NCBI RefSeq assembly: GCF_004145405.1
Contig: NZ_SELQ01000002.1
Span: 1 to 64,000 of the forward strand
DNA length: 64,000 nt
From: Salipiger sp. IMCC34102
GTDB taxonomy: Bacteria > Pseudomonadota > Alphaproteobacteria > Rhodobacterales > Rhodobacteraceae
Reading direction: 5' to 3'
Below the pieces are notes generated by a model. The model did not search any database, was not told the origin of the DNA, and saw nothing but the letters and a program-made list of their open reading frames with translations. Positions 28,202 to 35,620 of the stretch are shown here, piece by piece; within the stretch, counting starts at the first letter, position 1; each line of letters opens with the position of its first letter. The translations under genes and the position numbers were made by a program.

Positions 28202-29701
28202 TCAATCCATCGGCTTGAAGTTGAACTCGCCGCCTTCCTTGATCCCCGAGGGCCAGCGCGAGGTGACGGTCTTGGTCCGCGTGTAGAACTTGAACGCGTC
28301 GGGGCCGTGCTGGTTGAGGTCGCCGAAGACGGATTTCTTCCAGCCGCCGAAGGTGTGGTAGGCCAGCGGGACCGGGATGGGGACGTTCACGCCGATCATG
28401 CCCACGTTGACCCGGGCGGCGAAGTCGCGGGCGGCGTCACCGTCACGGGTGAAGATCGCGGTGCCGTTGCCCATCTCGTGGTCCATGGCAAGGCCGAGCG
28501 CTTCCTCGTAGTCGCCCGCACGCACGACCGACAGGACGGGGCCGAAGATTTCCTGTTTGTAGATGTCCATGTCCTTCGTGACACGGTCGAAGAGATGCGG
28601 GCCCACGAAAAACCCGTCCTCGTAGCCCTGCAGGTTGAAATCGCGACCGTCGACGACCAGTTCGGCGCCTTGTTCGACGCCGGATTCGACCAGCTTGAGG
28701 ATGTTGGCCTTGGCGGCTGCCGTCACGACGGGACCGTAGTCCACGTCCTTTCCGGCGGTGTAGGGGCCGACCTTCAGCTTGTCGATGCGCGGGACCAGCT
28801 TCTCGACCAGGCGGTCGGCGGTCTCCTCGCCCACGGGGACGGCGACGGAGATCGCCATGCAGCGCTCTCCGGCGGCCCCGTAGCCCGCGCCGATCAGCGC
28901 GTCTGCGGCCTGGTCCATGTCGGCGTCGGGCATGATGATCATGTGGTTCTTGGCCCCGCCGAAGCACTGCACGCGCTTGCCGTTGGAGCAGCCGCGCCCG
29001 TAGATGTATTCCGCGATCGGCGTGGAGCCGACGAAGCCGACTGACTGGATCACGGGATGGTCGAGGATCGCGTCCACCGCCTCCTTGTCGCCGTTGACGA
29101 CCTGCAGGATGCCCGTGGGCAGGCCTGCTTCCTCCATCAGCTCGGCCAGCATCAGGGGGACCGACGGGTCGCGTTCGGAGGGTTTGAGGATGAAGGCGTT
29201 GCCGCAGACGATCGCGGGGGCGAACATCCACATCGGGATCATGGCGGGAAAGTTGAAGGGCGTGATGCCGGCGCAGACGCCCAGGGCCTGGCGCATGGAA
29301 TACATGTCGATGCCGGGGCCCGCGCCGTCGGTGAACTCTCCCTTCAGCAGCTGCGGCGCGCCGATGCAGTATTCCACGACCTCCAGGCCTCGCTGCACGT
29401 CACCGGCGGCGTCGGGCAGGGTCTTGCCGTGCTCGCGGCTCAGGGCCTCGGCCAGCTTGTCCATGTCTCGGTGCAGCAGGTCGACGAACTTCATCATCAC
29501 CCGTGCGCGGCGCTGTGGGTTCACGGCGGCCCATGCGGGTTGCGCGGCCTGCGCCACTTGCACGGCCCGGTCGAGATCCGCGGCATCGGCGAGTGGAACG
29601 CGGGCCTGAACCTCGCCGGTGGCGGGGTTGAAAACATCGCCGAACCGGCCGCTGTTGCCGGGAACACGGGCACCGTCGATGTAGTGGGTCAGGTCTTGCA
29701 T
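28202..29701 (-). CDS. mmsA: CoA-acylating methylmalonate-semialdehyde dehydrogenase
   Basis: This enzyme oxidises methylmalonate semialdehyde (or malonate semialdehyde) to propionyl-CoA (or acetyl-CoA) in valine and inositol breakdown. It has 499 residues and the ALDH fold. Diagnostic stretches are GVCAGITPFNFPAMIPMWMF, NAFILKPSERDPS, GFVGSTPIAEYIY and the catalytic Cys281 in AAGERCMAISV. The pattern GGAKNHMIIMPDADMDQ is typical of MmsA rather than of NAD-dependent aldehyde dehydrogenases that make free acids. It lies 58 bases downstream of a small membrane protein gene on the same strand; other mms genes are not visible here. Confidence 0.93.
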   Translation of the reverse strand: MQDLTHYIDGARVPGNSGRFGDVFNPATGEVQARVPLADAADLDRAVQVAQAAQPAWAAVNPQRRARVMMKFVDLLHRDMDKLAEALSREHGKTLPDAAGDVQRGLEVVEYCIGAPQLLKGEFTDGAGPGIDMYSMRQALGVCAGITPFNFPAMIPMWMFAPAIVCGNAFILKPSERDPSVPLMLAELMEEAGLPTGILQVVNGDKEAVDAILDHPVIQSVGFVGSTPIAEYIYGRGCSNGKRVQCFGGAKNHMIIMPDADMDQAADALIGAGYGAAGERCMAISVAVPVGEETADRLVEKLVPRIDKLKVGPYTAGKDVDYGPVVTAAAKANILKLVESGVEQGAELVVDGRDFNLQGYEDGFFVGPHLFDRVTKDMDIYKQEIFGPVLSVVRAGDYEEALGLAMDHEMGNGTAIFTRDGDAARDFAARVNVGMIGVNVPIPVPLAYHTFGGWKKSVFGDLNQHGPDAFKFYTRTKTVTSRWPSGIKEGGEFNFKPMD

Positions 29702-29759
29702 GGGGCTCTCCCTTTCATTCTGCCGCCAGCGTAGTCGGCGGATTTGCCGGGATAAAGCG

Positions 29760-30080
29760 TCAATCGGGATCGTCCGACCGATCCCGTCCGGGCCACGGGA
29801 TGTCGTGGCGGCGCATGTAGGCCTGCATTGGCCAGATCTCCATCAGCATCAGGGTCAGCAGCGCGAAGGGAAACCAGCCGACGTCGAAGAGGATCAGCGA
29901 AAACCGCGTGCCGCTGCCCGCGTAGAGCAGCCCCGCGACGAGAAGGGCGGCGCCCGTGACGAACAGGTCGTAGAAGGCCAGGCGCCAGGGATCGCGGACC
30001 CGCAGAAGCGGGTAGGCCAGAAGGTAGGCAAAGCCCAGGAAGGCGGCATTGACGATCAGCAGGGTGGCTTCGGGGCTCAT
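29760..30080 (-). CDS. Small integral membrane protein of unknown function
   Basis: A 106-residue protein with three predicted membrane segments (LLIVNAAFLGFAYLLAYPLL, FYDLFVTGAALLVAGLLYAG and GWFPFALLTLMLMEIWP) and a charged cytoplasmic tail. The ATG at 30080 is the first sensible start; the frame upstream runs antisense to the divergent CBS gene and is not real. I do not recognise a functional family. It is on the same strand as mmsA and may share its transcript. Confidence 0.65.
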   Translation of the reverse strand: MSPEATLLIVNAAFLGFAYLLAYPLLRVRDPWRLAFYDLFVTGAALLVAGLLYAGSGTRFSLILFDVGWFPFALLTLMLMEIWPMQAYMRRHDIPWPGRDRSDDPD

Positions 30081-30176
30081 GCCGTGCACCTTAATCGCCC
30101 CACCCGCGCGCGCCAATCCCGCTTGACCGCCCGCGCGCGGTCTGGAACCATCGTCTTGCGTTGAGGGAGAACAATC

Positions 30177-30611
30177 ATGTTGGTGCAACAGATACTTGGC
30201 TCGAAAGCGTCTCAGGACATCCATTGGGTCAAGCCCGGCGATGCGATCTCGGACGCGGCCCGGATCATGTCCGAGAACCGGATCGGCACGGTCGTGGTGT
30301 CCGAGGATGGCCGTGCCCTGGCGGGGATCCTGTCGGAGCGCGACATCGTGCGCGAGATCGGCAAGACCGGTGCGGAGTGTCTGTCCAACGCCGTGTCGAC
30401 ACTGATGACCAGCCGGATCGTCACGTGCGTGAAATCGGACGATGCGCACCACGTGCTGGCGCAGATGACCGAAGGGCGCTTTCGTCACCTGCCGGTGATG
30501 GAAGGCGAGGGGATGATTGGCCTGATCTCGATCGGGGACGTCGTGAAGGCGCGCCTGTCGGAGTTGTCGATGGAAAAGGATGCCCTCGAAGGCATGATAA
30601 AAGGGTACTGA
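30177..30611 (+). CDS. CBS-domain pair protein
   Basis: A 144-residue protein consisting of two CBS domains and nothing else. The repeats are HWVKPGDAISDAARIMSENR, GTVVVSEDGRALAGILSERDI and, in the second half, IVTCVKSDDAHHVLAQMTEG with RHLPVMEGEGMIGLISIGDV. Stand-alone CBS pairs bind adenosyl ligands (AMP, ATP or SAM) and control partner proteins; here the partner is unknown. It is separated by 4 bases from the preferred coaD start, so it is very likely co-transcribed with coaD. Confidence 0.88.
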   Translation: MLVQQILGSKASQDIHWVKPGDAISDAARIMSENRIGTVVVSEDGRALAGILSERDIVREIGKTGAECLSNAVSTLMTSRIVTCVKSDDAHHVLAQMTEGRFRHLPVMEGEGMIGLISIGDVVKARLSELSMEKDALEGMIKGY

Positions 30612-30615
30612 CGTG

Positions 30616-31131
30616 ATGGACGAAGAACGCGGCCGGCATCGGATCGGGCTTTATCCCGGGACGTTCGATCCGGTCACGCATGGTCACATCGACATCATTC
30701 GGCGGGCCTGTTCGCTGGTCGACCGCCTGGTGATCGGTGTCGCGATCAACCGCGACAAGGGCCCGCTCTTCGACCTGGATGAACGGGTCGAGATGATCCG
30801 GTCAGAGGTCGTGCCCATCGGCGCGCCCATGGGGACCGAGATCGTCGTGCACCCCTTCGAGAACCTGCTGATCCAATGCGCCCGCGACGTGCGCGCCAAT
30901 GTCATCATTCGCGGCCTGCGCGCGGTGGCGGATTTCGAGTACGAATTCCAGATGGTAGGCATGAACCGCAGCTTGGACAACACGGTCGAGACGGTCTTCC
31001 TGATGGCCGATGCCAAGAACCAGGCGATCGCCAGCAAGCTCGTGAAGGAGATTGCGCGGCTGGGCGGGGATGTATCTAAGTTCGTGACGCCGGCGGTGGA
31101 CAAGGCGCTGAAGGACCGGCTGGCGGGCTGA
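30616..31131 (+). CDS. coaD: Phosphopantetheine adenylyltransferase
   Basis: CoaD makes dephospho-CoA from 4'-phosphopantetheine and ATP, the fourth step of CoA synthesis. The 171 residues contain the nucleotidyltransferase motif GLYPGTFDPVTHGHIDIIRR (T/HxGH), RGLRAVADFEYEFQMVGMNR and a SKLVKEIARLGGDVSKFV C-terminal motif replacing the common ISSSLVKE. I start at the ATG at 30616; a GTG one codon earlier is also possible. An intrinsic terminator follows 15 bases after the stop. Confidence 0.95.
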   Translation: MDEERGRHRIGLYPGTFDPVTHGHIDIIRRACSLVDRLVIGVAINRDKGPLFDLDERVEMIRSEVVPIGAPMGTEIVVHPFENLLIQCARDVRANVIIRGLRAVADFEYEFQMVGMNRSLDNTVETVFLMADAKNQAIASKLVKEIARLGGDVSKFVTPAVDKALKDRLAG

Positions 31132-31146
31132 GGCAGGCCTGCGCGA

Positions 31147-31173
31147 AAACGGCGGCCCGATGGACCGCCGTTT
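31147..31173. terminator. Bidirectional intrinsic terminator between coaD and a DUF1127 gene
   Basis: AAACGGCGG and CCGCCGTTT form a perfect 9-bp stem around a 9-base loop. On the minus strand it continues into TTTTCGC, on the plus strand only into CAG, so it should work best for the minus-strand DUF1127 transcript and also limit coaD read-through. Confidence 0.7.
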
Positions 31174-31201
31174 CAGATCGCGATATTCTGCATTCTGGAC
31201 C

Positions 31202-31363
31202 TCAACGGCCGTAGACGCACTGGCGGGCGATCTTGTCGGCGTCTTCGCGCGCAAGGTCGAGGTCGAGCGCGACGTCCAGCGGCATCCGGGACAATTCCCG
31301 GCGGGTGCGATTGTAGCTGCGGCGCTGGCCGATCTTGCGACGGAGAGTTTCGATAAGTGTCAT
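31202..31363 (-). CDS. DUF1127 family small protein
   Basis: A 53-residue basic protein: MTLIETLRRKIGQRRSYNRT followed by RRELSRMPLDVALDLDLARE. The pattern of a basic helix with RRELSRM-DV-L-DL is the DUF1127 domain. An AGGAGG ribosome site lies 4-5 bases before the ATG, so translation should be strong. In other alphaproteobacteria some DUF1127 proteins bind RNA and affect phosphate or carbon metabolism and stress responses. It may be transcribed from a promoter upstream near 31370-31440, but I cannot identify one with certainty. Confidence 0.8.
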   Translation of the reverse strand: MTLIETLRRKIGQRRSYNRTRRELSRMPLDVALDLDLAREDADKIARQCVYGR

Positions 31364-31411
31364 GACGGCCTCCTTTCGGGCGTGGGTATCGTCTCGCCCC
31401 CTACCTACCAA

Positions 31412-31426
31412 TGCTGCGGTGCAGCA
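31412..31426. repeat. Perfect inverted repeat upstream of the DUF1127 gene
   Basis: TGCTGC-GGT-GCAGCA has 6-base arms around a 3-base centre. It lies about 50 bases upstream of the DUF1127 ATG and could be an operator or part of the leader RNA. Confidence 0.35.
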
Positions 31427-31447
31427 CAACGCGCAAATCCGAAAGGC

Positions 31448-31470
31448 CGCCTTGCACTGACTGCAAGGCG
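31448..31470 (-). terminator. Strong hairpin downstream of the SpoIIAA-like gene
   Basis: CGCCTTGCA and TGCAAGGCG form a perfect 9-bp stem around a 5-base loop. On the minus strand it is followed by GCCTTTCGGATTT, which is moderately U-rich. It sits 25 bases after the stop of the SpoIIAA-like gene and probably ends that transcript. Confidence 0.6.
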
Positions 31471-31494
31471 ACAGCCCCACGCCTCCGGGGCACG

Positions 31495-31875
31495 TCAGCG
31501 CGCGTTGACGAAGGCCCAGGCCTCGGCTTCTTCGGCCTGGGAGAAGGTGCGGGCTTCCACCGGTATGATGTGGTTGAAGAAGGTGACCATCCGTTCGGCC
31601 CCGCGCGGCGCGCCGATGGTGGCGTAGCGGGTCACGCTGGTGAGGCTGCGCAGACCGGTGCCCAGTCCCGACAGGGTGCCGCCCGCGGCATCGTCGGGCT
31701 CGAAGTCATTGAAGCGCAACAGGACGTTCACCTTTTCCGCGTGCTGGTCGAACGCGTGGGACAGCAGTTCGGCCAGTTCGGTCATCCCCTGCGCGTCGAG
31801 GTCCCGGGTGATGTCGAAGGCGACGACATGGTCGAAGTCGCAGGCGATGGGGATCACCCCGTGTCGGGTCGTCAT
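31495..31875 (-). CDS. SpoIIAA-like (STAS-related) protein
   Basis: A 126-residue cytoplasmic protein resembling the SpoIIAA-like family (formerly DUF3478). It has an alternating strand/helix pattern: HVVAFDITRDLDAQGMTELA, KVNVLLRFNDFE, SVTRYATIGAPRGAERMVTF and VEARTFSQAEEAEAWAFVNA. The last motif, a hydrophobic strand followed by an 'EE-A--W' helix, is characteristic. The function of the family is not established; a lipid- or partner-binding role has been proposed for STAS folds. The ATG at 31875 was chosen over an upstream frame of 21 codons without a ribosome site. It lies between gap and the DUF1127 gene. Confidence 0.75.
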   Translation of the reverse strand: MTTRHGVIPIACDFDHVVAFDITRDLDAQGMTELAELLSHAFDQHAEKVNVLLRFNDFEPDDAAGGTLSGLGTGLRSLTSVTRYATIGAPRGAERMVTFFNHIIPVEARTFSQAEEAEAWAFVNAR

Positions 31876-31943
31876 GGCAGGTGTCCTGTGAAAACGGATG
31901 GCGAAGACAACCTGCCAGACCCGCCCGCGCTGTGCCAACGAAA

Positions 31944-31968
31944 AAGGCCGCCCCCGCGGGGCGGCCTT
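31944..31968 (-). terminator. Intrinsic terminator of gap
   Basis: AAGGCCGCCCC (31944-31954) and GGGGCGGCCTT (31958-31968) form a perfect 11-bp stem with a 3-base loop. On the minus strand it runs into TTTTTCG. It lies 26 bases after the gap stop codon. Confidence 0.85.
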
Positions 31969-31993
31969 CGATGTGGGCGCCGTTGGAGGCGAT

Positions 31994-32995
31994 TCAGAGG
32001 TATTTGCCCATTTCGACGGCGACGTCGGACATCCGGTTCGAGAAGCCCCATTCGTTATCGTACCAGGTCAGGATGCGGACCATGGTGCCTTCCATGACCT
32101 TGGTCTGGTCCATGTGGAAGGTGGAGGAATGGGGGTCGTGGTTGAAGTCGGTGCTGACCATCGGCAGGTCCGTGTAGGCCAGAACGCCCTTCATCGGGCC
32201 GTCTGCGGCGGTACGGATCGCGTCGTTGATCTTCTCGACCGTGGTCTCGCGGGAGGCCTCGAAGGTCAGGTCCACGACAGAGACGTTGGGCGTCGGCACC
32301 CGGATCGCCACGCCGTCGAGCTTGCCCGCCAGTTCCGGCAGCACGAGACCCACGGCCTTGGCCGCACCGGTCGAGGTCGGGATCATCGACAGCGCCGCGG
32401 CGCGCGCGCGGTAGAGATCCTTGTGCATCGTATCCAGCGTCGGCTGGTCGCCGGTGTAGCTGTGGATCGTGGTCATGAAACCCTTGTTGATCCCCACGGC
32501 GTCGTTCAGCACCTTGGCGACCGGCGACAGGCAGTTCGTGGTGCAGGAGGCGTTCGAGACGACGATGTCGTCGGCGCTCAGCGTCTTGTGGTTGACGCCG
32601 TAGCAGATCGTGGCGTCGGCGTCCTTGCCGGGGGCCGAGATCAGGACACGCTTCGACCCGTTCTCCAGGTGCGCATGGCAGGCGTCCTTGCTGGCGAAGA
32701 TGCCGGTGCATTCCATGACGATGTCGATGTCGCCCCAGGGCAGTTCGGCGGGGTTGCGGATCGCCGTCACGCGGATCGGGCCGCGACCGGCGTCGATCGT
32801 GTCCTCGGTCGTGGTCACGGTGCCGGGAAAGCGGCCGTGCACGCTGTCGAAGCGCAGCAGGTGGGCGTTCGTCTCGACCGGGCCGAGATCGTTGATCGCC
32901 ACCACCTCGATATCGGTGCGACCCGATTCGATGATCGCGCGCAGCACGTTGCGCCCGATCCGTCCGAACCCGTTGATTGCGACTTTGACGGCCAT
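31994..32995 (-). CDS. gap: Glyceraldehyde-3-phosphate dehydrogenase (type I)
   Basis: GAPDH interconverts glyceraldehyde-3-phosphate and 1,3-bisphosphoglycerate in glycolysis and gluconeogenesis. The 333 residues start with the Rossmann motif [22 protein letters not shown] at residues 33-36 suggests use of NAD, and the catalytic Cys151 is in [12 protein letters not shown]. The substrate-site stretch [20 protein letters not shown] and the C-terminal [12 protein letters not shown] are intact. It is followed by a strong terminator. A small membrane protein gene lies upstream on the same strand. Confidence 0.97.
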   Translation of the reverse strand: MAVKVAINGFGRIGRNVLRAIIESGRTDIEVVAINDLGPVETNAHLLRFDSVHGRFPGTVTTTEDTIDAGRGPIRVTAIRNPAELPWGDIDIVMECTGIFASKDACHAHLENGSKRVLISAPGKDADATICYGVNHKTLSADDIVVSNASCTTNCLSPVAKVLNDAVGINKGFMTTIHSYTGDQPTLDTMHKDLYRARAAALSMIPTSTGAAKAVGLVLPELAGKLDGVAIRVPTPNVSVVDLTFEASRETTVEKINDAIRTAADGPMKGVLAYTDLPMVSTDFNHDPHSSTFHMDQTKVMEGTMVRILTWYDNEWGFSNRMSDVAVEMGKYL

Positions 32996-33017
32996 GAGAG
33001 TCTCCCTTTAGGCGAAG

Positions 33018-33033
33018 GCCGCAGCGCTGCGGC
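33018..33033. repeat. 16-bp perfect palindrome in the gap leader
   Basis: GCCGCAGCGCTGCGGC is self-complementary over all 16 bases. It lies 22 bases upstream of the gap start, between the candidate promoter and the ribosome site. It could fold into a small stem in the leader RNA or bind a dimeric regulator. Confidence 0.45.
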
Positions 33034-33044
33034 GGTTGCGCGCG

Positions 33045-33072
33045 AACATTGCGCATTTGTCATGAAGGTCAA
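33045..33072 (-). promoter_or_regulatory. Candidate gap promoter
   Basis: On the minus strand TTGACC (33072-33067), a 16-base spacer and AATGTT (33050-33045) precede the gap gene. The -35 matches 5 of 6 consensus bases, the -10 only 3 of 6. The element lies just beyond the end of the upstream 47-residue gene, so gap could have its own start as well as read-through. Confidence 0.4.
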
Positions 33073-33093
33073 GGGCAAAGGACGCGGGTTGCG

Positions 33094-33237
33094 CTAACGC
33101 CAGAAGGCCAACCAGTTCAAAAGATCCGCGAATTCGCGGGCCAGGAACAGGGGGGCGCCCCAGTTCAGCACGTAGTGATCGAGCGCGAAGAACGCGGCGA
33201 TGGCGAGCACGAGACCGATGGCGAGACCGTTGGACAT
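33094..33237 (-). CDS. Small membrane protein (47 residues) upstream of gap
   Basis: A 47-residue protein with one clear membrane helix (LAIGLVLAIAAFFALDHYVL) followed by NWGAPLFLAREFADLLNWLA and ending in FWR. I recall similar short proteins with a conserved FLARKFLDL-WLAFWR end next to glycolytic genes in Rhodobacteraceae, which supports it being real. The ATG at 33237 is used; the ribosome site is weak. Function unknown. Confidence 0.6.
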   Translation of the reverse strand: MSNGLAIGLVLAIAAFFALDHYVLNWGAPLFLAREFADLLNWLAFWR

Positions 33238-33337
33238 GGCGCTTTGGTAAAACGCGGGCGTTGCGGGGTAAAGCACGGGCTTGCGGTCGGGGCTGCACGG
33301 GCTAGCTTGGGGTCACCGAAACGAGAGGGACCGGGAC

Positions 33338-34285
33338 ATGAGTGGATTGCTGGCGCTGCTGGACGACGTGGCGGCTATCGCGAAGGTCGCGGCAGCCAGC
33401 GTGGACGACGTGATCGGGCAGGCGACGAAGGCCGGCGCCAAGGCCGCCGGGGCCGTCATCGACGACGCGGCCGTCAGCCCCAAGTACGTGCAAGGCTTCG
33501 CCCCGGCGCGCGAACTGCCCATCGTGGGCAAGATCGCGCTCGGCTCGATCAAGAACAAGGTCCTGATCCTGTTGCCCGCGGCGATGCTTCTGTCGGTCTT
33601 CGCGCCCTGGCTGATCGCGCCCTTGCTCATCATCGGGGGGTCGTACCTGTGTTACGAAGGGGCCGAGAAGATCCTGCACGCCTTCAGTCACAAGGACGCC
33701 CATTCCAAGGCGACGGGCGACCCCGCGCACCTTGAGGAGCAGAAGGTGAAGGGGGCGATCAAGACCGACTTCATCCTCTCGGCCGAGATCATGACCATCG
33801 CGCTCGCCGCGATCGACACCGACAATCTGTGGACCCGCGCGGCGGTGCTTCTGGTGGTGGCGATCGGGATCACGGCGGCGGTCTACGGTTCGGTCGCCGT
33901 GATCGTGAAGGCGGACGATGTCGGGCTTTGGATGGCCAACAACGGCAGGCTCGGCGCGACCAGGGCCCTAGGCCGCGGGATCGTCGGCGGCATGCCCACG
34001 TTCCTCTTCCTGCTGACCTGGGTCGGCACGGCCGCCATGCTCTGGGTGGGAGGGCAGATCATCGTCCACTCGGTGGCGCAGCTGGGCTGGCACGGGCCGG
34101 AGGACTTGATCCACGGCTGGGCCGTCGCCGCCGCTGCCGCCACGCCGGACGGTTGGCACGGTGCGGTCGAATGGACGGTGACGGCGTTCTGCGACGGCGT
34201 GCTGGGCTTCTTGCTTGGATGTCTGATCATTCCGCTGGTGACACACGTGCTCAAGCCGATCGCGGGGGCCGTTCGGCCTGCATGA
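33338..34285 (+). CDS. DUF808 (YedI-like) inner membrane protein
   Basis: A 315-residue polytopic protein. It starts MSGLLALLDDVAAIAKVAAA followed by SVDDVIGQATKAGAKAAGAV and DDAAVSPKYVQGF, which is the N-terminal signature of DUF808/YedI. Several membrane helices follow (about residues 80-110, 150-195, 225-260 and 280-305). GAEKILHAF and KTDFILSAEIMTIALAAI are also conserved. The function is unknown; the family has been described only as a putative inner membrane protein. The ATG at 33338 has AGAGGG upstream. It overlaps the DoxX-like gene by 4 bases. Confidence 0.85.
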   Translation: MSGLLALLDDVAAIAKVAAASVDDVIGQATKAGAKAAGAVIDDAAVSPKYVQGFAPARELPIVGKIALGSIKNKVLILLPAAMLLSVFAPWLIAPLLIIGGSYLCYEGAEKILHAFSHKDAHSKATGDPAHLEEQKVKGAIKTDFILSAEIMTIALAAIDTDNLWTRAAVLLVVAIGITAAVYGSVAVIVKADDVGLWMANNGRLGATRALGRGIVGGMPTFLFLLTWVGTAAMLWVGGQIIVHSVAQLGWHGPEDLIHGWAVAAAAATPDGWHGAVEWTVTAFCDGVLGFLLGCLIIPLVTHVLKPIAGAVRPA

Positions 34286-34668
34286 TCGATGCGGCCCTAT
34301 TCTTTGCGCGGCTGCTGATCGGGGCGCTGCTGGTCGGTGGTGCCGTCCAGAAGGCCACAGCCCCGGACGTCCCGGGCGGGATGCTGACCGGCGCCGGTCT
34401 GCCCTTCGCGCTGATCTGGGTGGCGCTGGTCTACGACGCGCTCGCGGGGCTGGCCCTTTGGCTGGGGGTTGCCGTCGGACCGGTTGCTGCCTCGGCCGCG
34501 GCCTATTGCGCGGTGACGAGCTTCTTTCACCTCGCGATCTTCCTGGAGACGGGCGACGCCTGGCAGATGACGATTTTCGTCAAGAACTGGGCCATCGCGG
34601 GCGGCTGCCTGGCGCTGGCCGTGGCCGGCGCGGGGCGTTGGCGGATCAAGGCACACACGCATGCGTGA
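34282..34668 (+). CDS. DoxX family membrane protein
   Basis: A 128-residue protein with four predicted membrane helices, the DoxX/DoxD-like layout. Recognisable parts are FFARLLIGALLVGGAVQKAT at the N-terminus, LPFALIWVALVYDALAGLAL and SFFHLAIFLETGDAWQMTIF with VKNWAIAGGCLALA. The start ATGA overlaps the DUF808 stop, and its end overlaps the ion channel gene by 8 bases, so the three genes form one operon. DoxX-like proteins are linked to thiosulfate metabolism, redox stress or quinone chemistry in different organisms; none of these can be assigned here. Confidence 0.75.
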   Translation: MIDAALFFARLLIGALLVGGAVQKATAPDVPGGMLTGAGLPFALIWVALVYDALAGLALWLGVAVGPVAASAAAYCAVTSFFHLAIFLETGDAWQMTIFVKNWAIAGGCLALAVAGAGRWRIKAHTHA

Positions 34669-35422
34669 ATGGCTGCGCGCGCTCTACGAGGGCGACGGGG
34701 CACGTGCCACCCGGTTTCGCTACGGATTGCTCATCTTCGATCTGGTCACGCTGGCCTACGTCATCGTCACCTCGTTCTTCCCGCACGACGGCTGGCTGCT
34801 GACGGTCGACCTGCTGTTCGGCGTCCTGATCCTGATCGACTTCTGCATCCGGTCCTGGCTGACACCCAATTGGACGCAGGCCCTGACCCGTCTGTCGACC
34901 TGGGCGGACATCGTCGCGGTCATCAGCTTCCTCGGTCCGCTTTTCGCCGAAGGCCTGGGGTTTTTACGGGTGTTGCGGACGTTGCGCCTGCTCAAGAGCT
35001 ACGAGACTGTGCGGCGGTTGCGGGCCGACTTCCCCTATTTCCGCCGCAACGAGGAAATCTTCCTCGCGACGGTGAACCTCGGCGTGTTCCTCTTCGTGAT
35101 GACGGGGTTCCTCTACGCAAGCCAGGCGCGGGTGAACCCGGACGTGAGCAACTACGCGGATGCCTTCTATTTCAGCGTCTCGACGCTGACGACCACGGGC
35201 TACGGCGATATCGTCGTCGTGGGCTGGTGGGGGCGGCTTCTTGCGGTCGTCGTGATGATCTTCGGCGTGACGCTCTTCCTGCAACTCGTGAAGGTGCTGT
35301 TCCAGCCCTACAAGGTGCAGTTCGAATGCCCCGAGTGCGGGTTGATGAAGCATGACCGGGACGCCAGCCACTGCAAGCATTGCGGGACAGTGATCCATAT
35401 TCGGACGGACGGCGCGATCTGA
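34661..35422 (+). CDS. Voltage-gated-type potassium channel with C-terminal zinc ribbon
   Basis: A 253-residue channel subunit that should form tetramers in the inner membrane. Helices S1-S3 lie at about 22-40, 48-66 and 83-98. An Arg-rich S4-like segment follows (FLRVLRTLRLLKSYETVRRL, 101-120). Helix S5 is at 134-152, then the pore with the K+ selectivity filter TTGYGD (178-183) and S6 at 191-212. The cytoplasmic tail carries FECPEC (Cys223, Cys226) and HCKHC (Cys238, Cys241), a four-Cys zinc-ribbon pattern. A gating or redox-sensing role for it is inference. It is the last gene of the DUF808-DoxX-channel cassette. Confidence 0.87.
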   Translation: MREWLRALYEGDGARATRFRYGLLIFDLVTLAYVIVTSFFPHDGWLLTVDLLFGVLILIDFCIRSWLTPNWTQALTRLSTWADIVAVISFLGPLFAEGLGFLRVLRTLRLLKSYETVRRLRADFPYFRRNEEIFLATVNLGVFLFVMTGFLYASQARVNPDVSNYADAFYFSVSTLTTTGYGDIVVVGWWGRLLAVVVMIFGVTLFLQLVKVLFQPYKVQFECPECGLMKHDRDASHCKHCGTVIHIRTDGAI

Positions 35423-35452
35423 TCGGCCGTCGCGCGGGCGCACAATGCGGGA

Positions 35453-35478
35453 CGCCTCGCCGGCGGGGCGGATATTTT
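35453..35478 (+). terminator. Terminator-like repeat after the potassium channel gene
   Basis: CGCCTCGCC (35453-35461) and GGCGGGGCG (35462-35470) pair with one mismatch and are followed by GATATTTTCAGAACAGAG. The pattern GCCTC-GGCGGGG-ATATTTT recalls an intergenic element common after genes in Rhodobacteraceae and shares TATTTTCAG with the element after lpdA. Confidence 0.5.
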
Positions 35479-35582
35479 CAGAACAGAGATTGCCCGTGCG
35501 CCGGTTGCACGTCTTGCGCCTTTGCGGCGCGGTTGGTGCGTTTGTCGGATAAAAGGCGGGAGTTTGCGCGTGGAGGAAAGGG

Positions 35583-35614
35583 AGCGGGGGCGGCGGATGT
35601 CGCCGCACCCCGCT
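35583..35614 (-). terminator. Probable terminator of tkt
   Basis: AGCGGGG pairs with CCCCGCT, and GCGGCG with CGCCGC, leaving one bulged A and a 5-base loop. On the minus strand it is followed by CCCTTTCC. It lies 7 bases after the tkt stop. Confidence 0.55.
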
Positions 35615-35620
35615 TGATCG

